Origin: an uncultured Methanobacterium sp.
GTDB lineage: Archaea > Methanobacteriota > Methanobacteria > Methanobacteriales > Methanobacteriaceae
DNA: 64,000 nucleotides
Direction: 5' to 3'
NCBI RefSeq assembly: GCF_963666025.1
Contig: NZ_OY762552.1
Span: 1,054,001 to 1,118,000 of the forward strand
The position numbers and the translations under genes are program-made. Of the stretch, positions 1 through 7,639 are shown in pieces (positions within the stretch are counted from its first letter, which is position 1; every line of letters begins with the position of its first letter). Below the pieces are notes generated by a model, which saw only the letters and a list, made by a program, of their open reading frames with translations, was not told the origin of the DNA and searched no databases.

Positions 1-1
1 T

Positions 2-1306
2 CCCCAGAAAAGGGAAGAGTTATTAGCAGATTATCAATCAGAAATAGAAGATAACCAGGAGATATCAGGGACTTTGAAGGTAAGATTAGAGGAACTTGAA
101 AGCAAGAAGAGGATTTTAGATTCCCAACAATCCAACATTCAGAGTATAAATCTGGGAATCCTGAAGGAATACTTAAAATCAGTAAATGATCATCAACAGG
201 AAATTGACAACATTAACTCTAGTCTTCAGGAACTTCAAAAGAAGATAGTTATCCTGGAGAATATTGAAAAGGATATTCAACAACATAAATCTCAACTGGC
301 GGCCATTAAAGGAAATTATGAGAAATATCTCACTGCTCGTGGTTCTTTAGAGTCCCTGGGCGATTATGAAGAACAAATGGTAAGGTTAGATGAAATGAAT
401 GCACTGATAAGGGATTTGAAGAAAAATATCAGTGCTCTGATGGAAATTGCAGGAGACAGTGTGGAAAACCTCCCTGATGAAATAGCCTACCTTGAACAAC
501 TAAGCAGGAAACATCAGCACTTACTGGGGCAAGTCAGTCAGAAAGAGTCCCTAGTTCAGAGAATTGATGAAAATCAAAGGCAGATCCAGGAAATCAATGA
601 AGAATTGGACCAAATCCAAAAAGTGATTGATGATTTAAATTACAATGAAGAAGCCCATGAAAGGGTTAAAAAGGAATGGAAATTGAAAAATGAAGAATTA
701 ATGGAGCTGAGTGGCCAGAAACAGTTGTTGGTCGGACAACTTGATCAACTATCACACTCCATCCAGGAGATAGAACAGAAACTGGATTCCCTTAAAAAAT
801 ATGAAAAGGAATTGAAGAATTTAAAGGACTTTTTAAAGCTTTTAAACATCATAAGGGATCTTTACAGTAAAGACGGTGTTCAGAAGGATTTACGGAACAT
901 ATCCAGGCCACTTATTGAGGAAAAAACAAGGGAGTTATTTGAAAGATTCAACTTTGAATACTCTGATGTGAGGTTGGATGAGGATTACGACGTAACAATT
1001 TATGGCCCCAGCGGTGAAAGCAGCTTGGACATGATCAGTGGCGGGGAAAAAATAGCAGTTGCCCTTGCCCTGAGATTAGGAATAACCCAGGTACTCTCAG
1101 GAGGCAGTTTAGAGACTATAATGCTGGATGAACCCACCATTCACCTTGATGCCTACAGAAGACAGGAACTAATTGATCTGCTCAAGAAGATGTCCATTAT
1201 ACCCCAGATGATCATCGTTACCCATGATGTTGACCTGGAGGATGCTGCAGATAACATTATGAAGATTGAAAAGGAGGATGGTGTTTCATTTCTGGTGGAA
1301 TCTTAA
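2..1306 (+). CDS. rad50: DNA double-strand break repair ATPase Rad50, C-terminal part
   Basis: Rad50 works with Mre11 in break sensing and end processing. The reading frame is open to the left edge, so the gene begins outside the window; about 434 C-terminal residues remain. The first two thirds is charged, Leu/Glu/Lys-rich coiled coil. The ATPase lobe follows: ABC signature ISGGEK near 1033-1050 and Walker B/D-loop IMLDEPTIHLD near 1118-1150, then a VTHD H-loop. There is no cysteine in this part, so the CxxC zinc hook and Walker A must lie upstream. An internal TTG at 74 could be mistaken for a start, but the open frame and missing N-lobe argue against it. Mre11 would be expected upstream, outside the window. 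Confidence 0.93.
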   Translation, partial: PQKREELLADYQSEIEDNQEISGTLKVRLEELESKKRILDSQQSNIQSINLGILKEYLKSVNDHQQEIDNINSSLQELQKKIVILENIEKDIQQHKSQLAAIKGNYEKYLTARGSLESLGDYEEQMVRLDEMNALIRDLKKNISALMEIAGDSVENLPDEIAYLEQLSRKHQHLLGQVSQKESLVQRIDENQRQIQEINEELDQIQKVIDDLNYNEEAHERVKKEWKLKNEELMELSGQKQLLVGQLDQLSHSIQEIEQKLDSLKKYEKELKNLKDFLKLLNIIRDLYSKDGVQKDLRNISRPLIEEKTRELFERFNFEYSDVRLDEDYDVTIYGPSGESSLDMISGGEKIAVALALRLGITQVLSGGSLETIMLDEPTIHLDAYRRQELIDLLKKMSIIPQMIIVTHDVDLEDAADNIMKIEKEDGVSFLVES

Positions 1307-1324
1307 AATAATTACAGATCACCA

Positions 1325-1375
1325 TTTGAATTTAAAGAATGTTTGAATTTAAAGAATGTTCGAATTTAAAGAATG
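1325..1375. repeat. Three tandem copies of a 17-bp unit
   Basis: Units 1325-1341 and 1342-1358 are identical (TTTGAATTTAAAGAATG); unit 3 (1359-1375) differs by one T to C change. The array lies 19 bp behind the rad50 stop codon. No function is evident. Confidence 0.9.
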
Positions 1376-1439
1376 AAAAAAATGGAGTTTAAGGGAAATT
1401 AAATCCCATAAACTCCTTAAATTATACTTTTTCCCGAAA

Positions 1440-1730
1440 CTATACTTTTTCAGCAGAATATAGATCAATACCTAATTCTTCAGCTAGAATATCACTAACA
1501 GCCACACCAAATCCTTTAAAATGGTCAGTTTGCATATGGGTGTCCAATACTTCTTTGTTTTCCCATTGTTCAATCATTACCAGTGCATCCTCATTTTCAG
1601 TGCTGGCATATAGATTGTAGCTGATGCATCCCGGTTCTAAACGGGTGGATTTAATCAGATCCTGGGATTTGGAAATAAGTTCATCTCGTTTACCGGGTTT
1701 AGCGGTTATAGTAGCGGTTACTATGATCAT
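1440..1730 (-). CDS. ABM-fold (YgiN-like) antibiotic biosynthesis monooxygenase domain protein
   Basis: A 96-residue single-domain protein of the dimeric ferredoxin-like ABM family. It shows the family pattern: N-terminal strand IIVTATITAKPGK, a central PGCISYNLY segment, the conserved EQWEN motif and HMQTDHFKGF helix. Family members include small quinol monooxygenases and proteins of unknown substrate, so the reaction is not predictable. The start has a GGAGG-type ribosome binding site. It lies 83 bp downstream of a short-chain dehydrogenase on the same strand and may be co-transcribed with it; small ABM proteins often accompany SDRs and redox genes. Substrate and cofactor are unknown. Confidence 0.8.
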   Translation of the reverse strand: MIIVTATITAKPGKRDELISKSQDLIKSTRLEPGCISYNLYASTENEDALVMIEQWENKEVLDTHMQTDHFKGFGVAVSDILAEELGIDLYSAEKV

Positions 1731-1813
1731 TAGGTCATTCCTCCATTAATTTCATGATTCATCTTAAACTTTAGTCTAATAAATCAATTCATGCTTATTG
1801 AAATCTTTATAAA

Positions 1814-2590
1814 TCAGACCACTGAGAAACCACCATCTACAAAGATGGTTTGTCCGGTTACATAGGATGATGCTTCTGATGAGAGGAATAGGATTGGGCC
1901 ATTTAATTCTCCTTTTTTAGCTGGACGGTTGAGTGGTACAATCCTGCTGTAGGCTTCCAGGAAATCATCAGATTTGAATAAGGTATCAGCAGTCATCTCA
2001 GATTCAAATAGACCTGGACCAACCGCATTTATGGTAATTCCATATTTACCATAGGAACAGGCCATACCCATGGTCAGACCACGAACAGCTGCTTTTGATG
2101 CATTGTACACGTGACGTATGAAGACATCATTCTTATCACCAGCCACAGAATTGATGGAACTGGTATTCACGATTTTTCCATAGTTATTTTCAATCATGTG
2201 TGGGATGACGTGTTTTGAGACCAGATAAATTCCTTTAACATTTACATCCATTCCCTTATCCCAATCTTCAACGCATAAATCACATACACCCCCACGGATT
2301 GCCACACCCGCATTGTTCAGGAGAATATCAATTTTTCCAAAATAGTTGATGACTTCTTCAATTGCATTTTCAACGCTTTCCTCATTGGCTACATCACACT
2401 GAACTGCAAGGGCTTTTCGTCCTGTTAATTTAATTTTATTTGCCAATGCCTCTAACCTGTCTTTTCTTCGGGCTAGAAGAGCAACATCCGCACCATTTTG
2501 TGCATAAGCCATTGCTGCATCTGCTCCAAGACCTCCGGAAGCACCGGTCACAACTGCCACTTTCCCCTTTAAATCAAAACAATTTTCCAT
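1814..2590 (-). CDS. Short-chain dehydrogenase/reductase (SDR), gluconate 5-dehydrogenase-like
   Basis: A complete 258-residue classical SDR and probable NAD(P)-dependent oxidoreductase. The Rossmann motif TGASGGLG is near residue 16, the NNAG motif near 92, the catalytic Ser in NTSSINS near 145 and the YNASK (YxxxK) pair near 163. The C-terminus FVDGGFSVV is typical of the family. A strong AGGAGGGA ribosome binding site precedes the ATG. It lies between the TetR-type regulator upstream and the ABM protein downstream, all on the minus strand, in a cluster that also holds an alcohol dehydrogenase and F420:NADP oxidoreductase. Substrate is not deducible; a ketone, alcohol or sugar alcohol is possible. 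Confidence 0.88.
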   Translation of the reverse strand: MENCFDLKGKVAVVTGASGGLGADAAMAYAQNGADVALLARRKDRLEALANKIKLTGRKALAVQCDVANEESVENAIEEVINYFGKIDILLNNAGVAIRGGVCDLCVEDWDKGMDVNVKGIYLVSKHVIPHMIENNYGKIVNTSSINSVAGDKNDVFIRHVYNASKAAVRGLTMGMACSYGKYGITINAVGPGLFESEMTADTLFKSDDFLEAYSRIVPLNRPAKKGELNGPILFLSSEASSYVTGQTIFVDGGFSVV

Positions 2591-2644
2591 TCAATCCCTC
2601 CTGATGTGTTTTTAGGTTAAATATACTCTCTGTCAGACATCTTC

Positions 2645-2674
2645 CGAGTTGATTACTCGTGTGACATATAAAAA
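2645..2674 (-). promoter_or_regulatory. SDR promoter with candidate operator
   Basis: Reading on the minus strand, a TATA-like ATTTTTATATG (complement around 2665-2674) is followed by an inverted repeat CGAGT-N5-ACTCG (2645-2659), placed between the TATA box and the SDR start codon. The position suits repression, possibly by the TetR-family protein encoded just upstream. A second small palindrome, TGTCAGACA, sits at 2631-2639. Assignment to the TetR protein is inference. Confidence 0.45.
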
Positions 2675-2852
2675 TGGAATTTATCCCTTATAAAAATAGC
2701 GATTGTTCTGTTTGTAAGTAATATCTTTCAACGATTAGGAATTTATGGAATAATTTAAAATAAGAGAATTATAGGCAATATTAGGAGATTTAGAATAAAA
2801 AAGTAGAGAGAACGGTAAAATAAAAAAAAGAAAGAATTTAGTTTAGGTAAAC

Positions 2853-3470
2853 TCAATCTTCATTTTTCATGGTGTCCCATAAGATATCTAAATTAGACTG
2901 CATCCGCTCCCCTAATGGCATGGCAGGCATTCCAATCCACATTAGAACTGTCCCCACCATGGCAGTCTGGATAAGTAAGGAATATTTAGTAGAGTCAATA
3001 TCTGCTCTTAGTATGCCTTTAACCATACCATCATCAATAACTTCCTTAATGAATTCCAACAGGTTATAATAGAATTCAGTATAATGTTTGCTTATGATTT
3101 CATACTTCTGAACACCCTCAAACAGTAGGAGGTGCAGGGTCCGGTAATCTATTTTTTCAGCACTTTCCACCAGTTGGGTGGTGGTGTTAATAGTTGAATC
3201 ATCTCCAACAATTAGCAGTATCACAGTTTTTAGTTTTTCTTTGTGTGTGCCCTCAAAATCTCTGATTTGTTCTATGGTGGAGTTGAAATAGTTGAATATG
3301 TATTTTTTAATCACTTCAACCAGTAATGTGTCTTTACTATCAAAATGGTAGTAAAATCCCCCGGTAGTAATATCCGATTTTTTTATAATCTCATTCAACG
3401 AAACATCCGCAAATCCCTTTTCAAGGAAGAGTAAAAAAGCTGTTTCTAAAATCCTAGATTTTGTATCCAT
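2853..3470 (-). CDS. TetR/AcrR-family transcriptional regulator
   Basis: A 205-residue regulator. The N-terminal helix-turn-helix is typical (SRILETAFLLFLEKGF, then IIKKSDITTGGFYYHFDSKDTL, residues about 4-50), followed by an all-helical ligand-binding domain with no family-specific signature. I prefer the ATG at 3470 (MDTKSRILE) over a GTG two codons earlier; neither has a strong ribosome binding site. It lies between the SDR/ABM pair downstream and the divergent alcohol dehydrogenase/F420 reductase operon, so it probably controls one or both. The effector is unknown; an alcohol, ketone or hydrophobic compound would fit. Confidence 0.88.
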   Translation of the reverse strand: MDTKSRILETAFLLFLEKGFADVSLNEIIKKSDITTGGFYYHFDSKDTLLVEVIKKYIFNYFNSTIEQIRDFEGTHKEKLKTVILLIVGDDSTINTTTQLVESAEKIDYRTLHLLLFEGVQKYEIISKHYTEFYYNLLEFIKEVIDDGMVKGILRADIDSTKYSLLIQTAMVGTVLMWIGMPAMPLGERMQSNLDILWDTMKNED

Positions 3471-3978
3471 AAACACACTTCATAAAATTATACAATCATT
3501 AAACCTTTGAGCATTTTCCAACAACACCCTTATCAAGTACTATTTAAAACAAAAGTTAATATATTTTCCTTTTTAACCACAAATTAAAAAAATAATAATT
3601 AACCTCTTTTTTTGTATAATTCCAATATTAATGATTTAGGTTGAAAAATGTTAATAAAAGAGTTAATCATCATAACTATTTTAAGATAATCATTATAAAC
3701 CATTATAAATTAGAAAATGCGTTAATTAAGTTTAAAATTTCTAATAACTATTTTAAAATATATTTTACTATTAATTACCATTATTTCAATTAAAATCCTT
3801 GATATGATACTGATTTATTAAAAATAAGTTAGTATAAGTAGAATAAATCTTAAAAAAAAGAGAACACTCTCTACAAATAAAGACTATTAATCATTGCAAA
3901 CAGAACGTTCGCTATGTTTATATATGATGATCTCGTTAGTAGTGGTATTGAGTCATTAATTCAAAGAGGTGAAGAAAA
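3471..3978. other. AT-rich divergent spacer between tetR and adh
   Basis: About 500 bp with no convincing gene. It contains a direct repeat ATAACTATTTTAA (3672-3684 and 3744-3756) and a doubled CATTATAAA (3691-3699, 3701-3709). The adh-side end carries a palindrome and TATA box, listed separately. The rest is low-complexity A/T sequence. Confidence 0.6.
3903..3924 (+). promoter_or_regulatory. Promoter and palindrome upstream of adh
   Basis: A TATA-box-like TTTATATA (3917-3924) lies 55 bp before the adh ATG and is preceded by the perfect palindrome GAACGTTC (3903-3910), in the BRE/operator position. A strong AGAGGTGA ribosome binding site is at about 3964-3971. Which regulator binds is not known; the TetR protein is the obvious candidate. 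Confidence 0.5.
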
Positions 3979-5049
3979 ATGAAAGGATTTGCAATGCTAA
4001 AAATAGGAGAAGTAGGATGGATAGAAAAGGAAAGACCAGAATGTGGACCCCGAGATGCAATTGTTAGACCTACTGCATTAGCACCATGTACTTCTGATGT
4101 GCACACTGTTTGGGAAGGAGCAATAGGTGACAGACATAACATGATTCTAGGACACGAAGCAGTGGGTATAGTAGATGAAATAGGAAGCGAAGTACAAGAC
4201 TTCAAACCTGGTGACAAAGTAATTGTACCTGCAATCACTCCAGATTGGGATTCAGAAGCATGCCAACGTGGTTTTCCATCACAAACCGGAGGTGCATGTG
4301 GTGGATGGAAATACTCAAACTTCAAAGACGGTGTGTTTTCAGAATATTTCCATGTCAACCTGGCAGATAACAACCTGGCTCTTCAACCAGAGGGAATGTC
4401 CGATGAAGCAGCGGTTATGATCGTGGACATGTTGAGTACTGGATTTATGGGTGCTGAAAACGCAGCAATAGAACTTGGTGCTACAGTAGCTGTCCTCGGT
4501 ATCGGAGCAGTTGGACTCAGCGCTATAGCTGGTGCAAAACTAAAAGGTGCGGGGAGAATATTCGCTGTTGGAACCAGACCCATCTCAGTTGAAGTTGCTA
4601 AAAAATATGGTGCAACAGATATAATCAGTTACAAAGACGGAGACACTGCTGACCAAATTCTAGAAGCAACCAATGGAGTGGGTGTTGACGCTGTAGTAGT
4701 AGCTGGTGGTGGTCCTACAATTTTATTAGACGCATTTAAAATGGCAAAAGCAGGATCTAAAATCGCCAACATAAACTACTTTGGTAAAGGACAAGGTGAA
4801 GCTGACACCGTGCCAATACCTCGCGTAGAATGGGGATTCGGAATGGCTGACAAAGACCTGATCACTGGTCTATGCCCTGGTGGAAGAACCCGAATGGAAA
4901 GACTGGCCGATCTTGTGACCTACGACCGTGTAGACCCAACATTAATGGTCACCCACACATTCAAAGGATTCGATTATATTGGAGAGGCTCTTGAACTGAT
5001 GAGAGAAAAACCACGCGACTTGATCAAACCCGTCGTCCTAATGAAATAA
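3979..5049 (+). CDS. adh: NADP-dependent secondary alcohol dehydrogenase (zinc, TbADH type)
   Basis: Oxidises secondary alcohols such as 2-propanol to ketones with NADP+. The 356-residue protein closely resembles the tetrameric Thermoanaerobacter brockii enzyme: same N-terminus MKGFAMLKIG-VGWIEKE, catalytic zinc ligands Cys37 (APCTSD), His59 (GHEA) and an Asp near 150 (IVDMLSTGF). The Rossmann motif is VLGIGAVGL, followed by the GTRP loop (Gly-Ser/Thr-Arg) that selects NADPH over NADH. No structural-zinc cysteine cluster is present, as expected for this subgroup. The downstream F420:NADP oxidoreductase (57 bp gap) would recycle NADPH into F420H2, so the pair can feed alcohol electrons into methanogenesis. 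Confidence 0.95.
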   Translation: MKGFAMLKIGEVGWIEKERPECGPRDAIVRPTALAPCTSDVHTVWEGAIGDRHNMILGHEAVGIVDEIGSEVQDFKPGDKVIVPAITPDWDSEACQRGFPSQTGGACGGWKYSNFKDGVFSEYFHVNLADNNLALQPEGMSDEAAVMIVDMLSTGFMGAENAAIELGATVAVLGIGAVGLSAIAGAKLKGAGRIFAVGTRPISVEVAKKYGATDIISYKDGDTADQILEATNGVGVDAVVVAGGGPTILLDAFKMAKAGSKIANINYFGKGQGEADTVPIPRVEWGFGMADKDLITGLCPGGRTRMERLADLVTYDRVDPTLMVTHTFKGFDYIGEALELMREKPRDLIKPVVLMK

Positions 5050-5106
5050 AGATAAAAATTGAATTCTTCCTTTTTTTAAAAAAACAAAAAAAATGGAGTG
5101 TTAAAA

Positions 5107-5772
5107 ATGAAGATAGCAATAATTGGTGGAACTGGTGGACAGGGCTTAGGGATTGCAATAAGATTTGTGCAAGCTGGAGAAGATGTTATAATCGGTTCAA
5201 GAACATTAGAAAAAGCTCAAGCAGCAGTTGACAAAGTTAATAATCTTTTGAGTGATGTGGGTAATCTTAAAGCCGCTGAAAACGCTTCTGCTGCAAAAGA
5301 AGCAGAATTATTAGTTTTGACTGTACCATTAGCAGCTCAAAAATCAACTTTACTATCAATCAAAGAAGGGGCGCAAGGTAAAACATTACTGGACGCAACT
5401 GGACCTTTAGAATCAGCCATAGGAGGTTCACCAATAAATTACCTTGATCTTTGGGATGGTGCTGCAGCAGAAAGATCAGCAAAAATCCTGAAAAACACCA
5501 ATGTAATCTGTGCATTTAACAATATCAGCTCAGCAGCCCTGATGAACTTCACCGAACCAATAGACTGTGACTGCCTCATTTCAGGTGATGATGTGAACTC
5601 TAAAGTAGTGGCCACAGAATTAATTGAAAAAATCCCCGGTGTGAACGTTATCGACTGCGGACCGTTAGCACGGGCTAAAATCATTGAAAAAATCACACCA
5701 CTCCTTATCGGATTGAATATACGAAATAAAACACAATTTGGAGGAATAAGAATCACAGGATTAGATAAATAA
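5107..5772 (+). CDS. npdG: F420-dependent NADP oxidoreductase
   Basis: Transfers hydride between NADPH and coenzyme F420. The 221-residue protein begins MKIAIIGGTGGQGLG, the NADP-binding loop, followed by VIIGSRTLEKA, whose Ser-Arg contact the 2'-phosphate of NADP. AAKEAELLVLTVPL and the C-terminal GPLARAKIIEKITPLLIGLN also fit the Fno/NpdG family. I start at the ATG at 5107, which has GGAG eight bases upstream, not the GTG at 5098. It follows the secondary alcohol dehydrogenase on the same strand; a T-run in the gap might give partial termination. In hydrogenotrophic cells this enzyme also makes NADPH for biosynthesis, so it need not serve alcohol oxidation alone. Confidence 0.93.
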   Translation: MKIAIIGGTGGQGLGIAIRFVQAGEDVIIGSRTLEKAQAAVDKVNNLLSDVGNLKAAENASAAKEAELLVLTVPLAAQKSTLLSIKEGAQGKTLLDATGPLESAIGGSPINYLDLWDGAAAERSAKILKNTNVICAFNNISSAALMNFTEPIDCDCLISGDDVNSKVVATELIEKIPGVNVIDCGPLARAKIIEKITPLLIGLNIRNKTQFGGIRITGLDK

Positions 5773-5800
5773 CGTATATAATCTCATTGGGAGTAAAACA

Positions 5801-6160
5801 ATGAAATTGGAAAACAAGGTTGTGCTGGTTACTGGTGCAAGTTCGGGTATAAGAAATGAAATTGCCAAACTCATTGCAAAAGAAGGTGCATCTGTTGTGG
5901 TGGTTGCCAAGAGGAAAGAAAACTTAGAAAATCTTGTCAATCAAATAGAAGCGAACGGTGGGAAAGCTATTGCTGTTGAAGGAGATATTAACCCCGATAA
6001 AACAATCCCCCATGCATTCAATGCCGCTGCAAATAATTTTGGGAAACTGGATATAGTCATTAACAGTGCAGGAATAGCTGATATAATCGCTCCTGTTGCA
6101 GACATGGGGGAAGGCATTTGGGAAGTTGATCTTAAAGTTGACTTGACCGGAGCTATTTAA
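5801..6160 (+). pseudogene. Truncated short-chain dehydrogenase remnant
   Basis: A 119-codon frame with the N-terminal half of a classical SDR (usual length about 250). It has the first Rossmann strand, but the cofactor loop reads TGASSGIRNE where TGASSGIG is expected, so a key glycine is lost. NSAGIAD corresponds to the NNAG motif. The frame stops after LTGAI, before the catalytic Ser, Tyr and Lys. I found no continuation of the SDR in another frame in the next 150 bp. It starts 28 bp after npdG with an ATG and a GGGAG-like site, so it may still be transcribed. Probably a decaying third gene of the alcohol cluster. Confidence 0.75.
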
Positions 6161-6208
6161 AAAAATTGTTAAAAAAATAACCCCCAATTATTCACTGAAC
6201 TTAAAATA

Positions 6209-6511
6209 CCTGTTCCCAAACAGGAAACTAGATGAAAAGCCAGAGTAGCCCTATTTATAGCCTCCGACAATGCAAAAAATAGTAATAATACTGCCACCCC
6301 GGGCTACTTCCGGTTAAATTAGGGCATCAAAACCATTTCTCGCTCAAATGTATCCATTGATGCCCTGTTACTCTGTTAAAATCATTAATCTAATAAAATT
6401 CATTTCATATTTATTAAACTTCACCCAACACTGTGAAATCGTACATAAAAAAAAATCAATAATCAAATTTAACAGTTGAATAGGGCATCTTACTATCGCC
6501 CATGCCCTATT
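6209..6511. other. Hairpin-rich non-coding spacer
   Basis: No gene is visible here, but four inverted repeats are: CCTGTT-CCCA-AACAGG (6209-6224); AGTAGCCC/GGGCTACT (6244-6251 with 6301-6308); AGGGCATCAA/TTGATGCCCT (6321-6330 with 6357-6366); AATAGGGCAT/ATGCCCTATT (6479-6488 with 6502-6511). The last two share the AGGGCAT core. This may be a structured RNA, tandem operators for the nadX-like gene, or remains of a mobile element next to the broken SDR. Confidence 0.6.
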
Positions 6512-6579
6512 TAACTTTAACCCAGTTTAAATTCAGATATAATAAATTAATAAATGGATTAAAATGGTAGTGTGTGAAA

Positions 6580-7449
6580 ATGAACAAAACAGCGCTACAT
6601 GAAACCTTAGAAATAGAAAAAAGTAAAATCACCTGGCCTGAATGTAATTCCAGAGGATTAATAGATAATCCACAGAATAGTACTATAACTGTAGGGATCA
6701 TAGGCTGCGGTGCCATAGCAACTATAATCACTGATTTTGTTTTAGAAGGAAAAATAGGCATTGATCTGAAATTCTTTTATGACCAGGACTCTGAAAGGGC
6801 TGGGAACTTATCATCTAAGGTAGATGGAATAGCAGTTACTTCTGTTAATGATATGTTGGACCAGGTCGATCTGGTGATTGAAGCCGCATCACCTCGGGCA
6901 GTAGAAAAATTCATCCCATCTGCCATTGCCCATGGAAAAGACGTTATTATCATGAGCATAGGTGCTTTAATAGACAGAGAACTGAAAGAAGAGCTTGAAA
7001 GTAGGGCAATGGAAAATAAATCCCGAATATATACTCCATCCGGAGCTATTGTGGGTTTAGATGGCATCAAAGCAGCTTCAATGGGTAAAATCACAGGAGT
7101 GAACCTGGTAACCCGAAAACCACCAAAATCACTGGGAATGTCAGTAGACAAAAAAACCACAGTATATGAAGGTAAAGCCACTGCAGCAGTGCGTAAATTC
7201 CCTCAGAATATGAACGTGGCTGCAGCTTTAAGTATTGCCTGCGATAGAGAAGTGGATGTGCAGATCATAGCTGACCCCACAGTGAAGTATAATATCCATG
7301 AAATCCAGGTAATTGGTGACTTTGGTGAGTTTAAGACCACCACTCAAAATAGGAGCTGTGCCACCAATCCAAAAACAAGTGTTTTGGCCGCATATTCTGC
7401 TATTAAACTCCTTAAAAGTTTGAATGAAAATTCAAGGATCGGTACTTGA
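6580..7449 (+). CDS. nadX: L-aspartate dehydrogenase
   Basis: Converts aspartate to iminoaspartate with NAD(P), the entry to NAD synthesis in organisms lacking aspartate oxidase. The N-terminal Rossmann motif is VGIIGCGAIA; family-typical segments are SIGALID, IYTPSGAIVGLDGIKAA, and the C-terminal YNIHEIQVIGDFGEF with the conserved catalytic His. With the ATG at 6580 the protein has 289 residues, about 25 more than usual because of a hydrophilic 37-residue N-terminal leader before the Rossmann strand. No later in-frame ATG before the Rossmann strand removes the leader. A GTG at 6574 is an alternative start. It stands alone behind the hairpin-rich spacer and is convergent with the MFS gene. 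Confidence 0.85.
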   Translation: MNKTALHETLEIEKSKITWPECNSRGLIDNPQNSTITVGIIGCGAIATIITDFVLEGKIGIDLKFFYDQDSERAGNLSSKVDGIAVTSVNDMLDQVDLVIEAASPRAVEKFIPSAIAHGKDVIIMSIGALIDRELKEELESRAMENKSRIYTPSGAIVGLDGIKAASMGKITGVNLVTRKPPKSLGMSVDKKTTVYEGKATAAVRKFPQNMNVAAALSIACDREVDVQIIADPTVKYNIHEIQVIGDFGEFKTTTQNRSCATNPKTSVLAAYSAIKLLKSLNENSRIGT

Positions 7450-7582
7450 ACATTTTTTATTTAAGTGTTTTATCCAGATTACTATTTTTATTACCATAAC
7501 ATATCCCACAAATCTGAAATAAGAACTTAATATTGGCTAATTACTATTTTTAGGTATTCAGTGGGGTTAAAAAAAGGATGGT

Positions 7583-7608
7583 ATTTAAAATAATATATTA
7601 TTTTAAAT
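7583..7608. repeat. 26-bp perfect palindrome between convergent genes
   Basis: Each half is ATTTAAAATAATA and its complement, with no loop. It lies between nadX (ending 7449) and the MFS gene (ending 7640, opposite strand), so it may serve as a bidirectional terminator or cruciform; all A/T composition makes the stem weak. Confidence 0.75.
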
Positions 7609-7639
7609 TTTAATAAAAAGTTTAAATCTATAAAAAAAT

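Noticed and set aside
3936..4373. A 145-codon frame antisense to adh
   Set aside because: It overlaps the strongly matched alcohol dehydrogenase and its promoter and has no recognisable domain or ribosome binding site.
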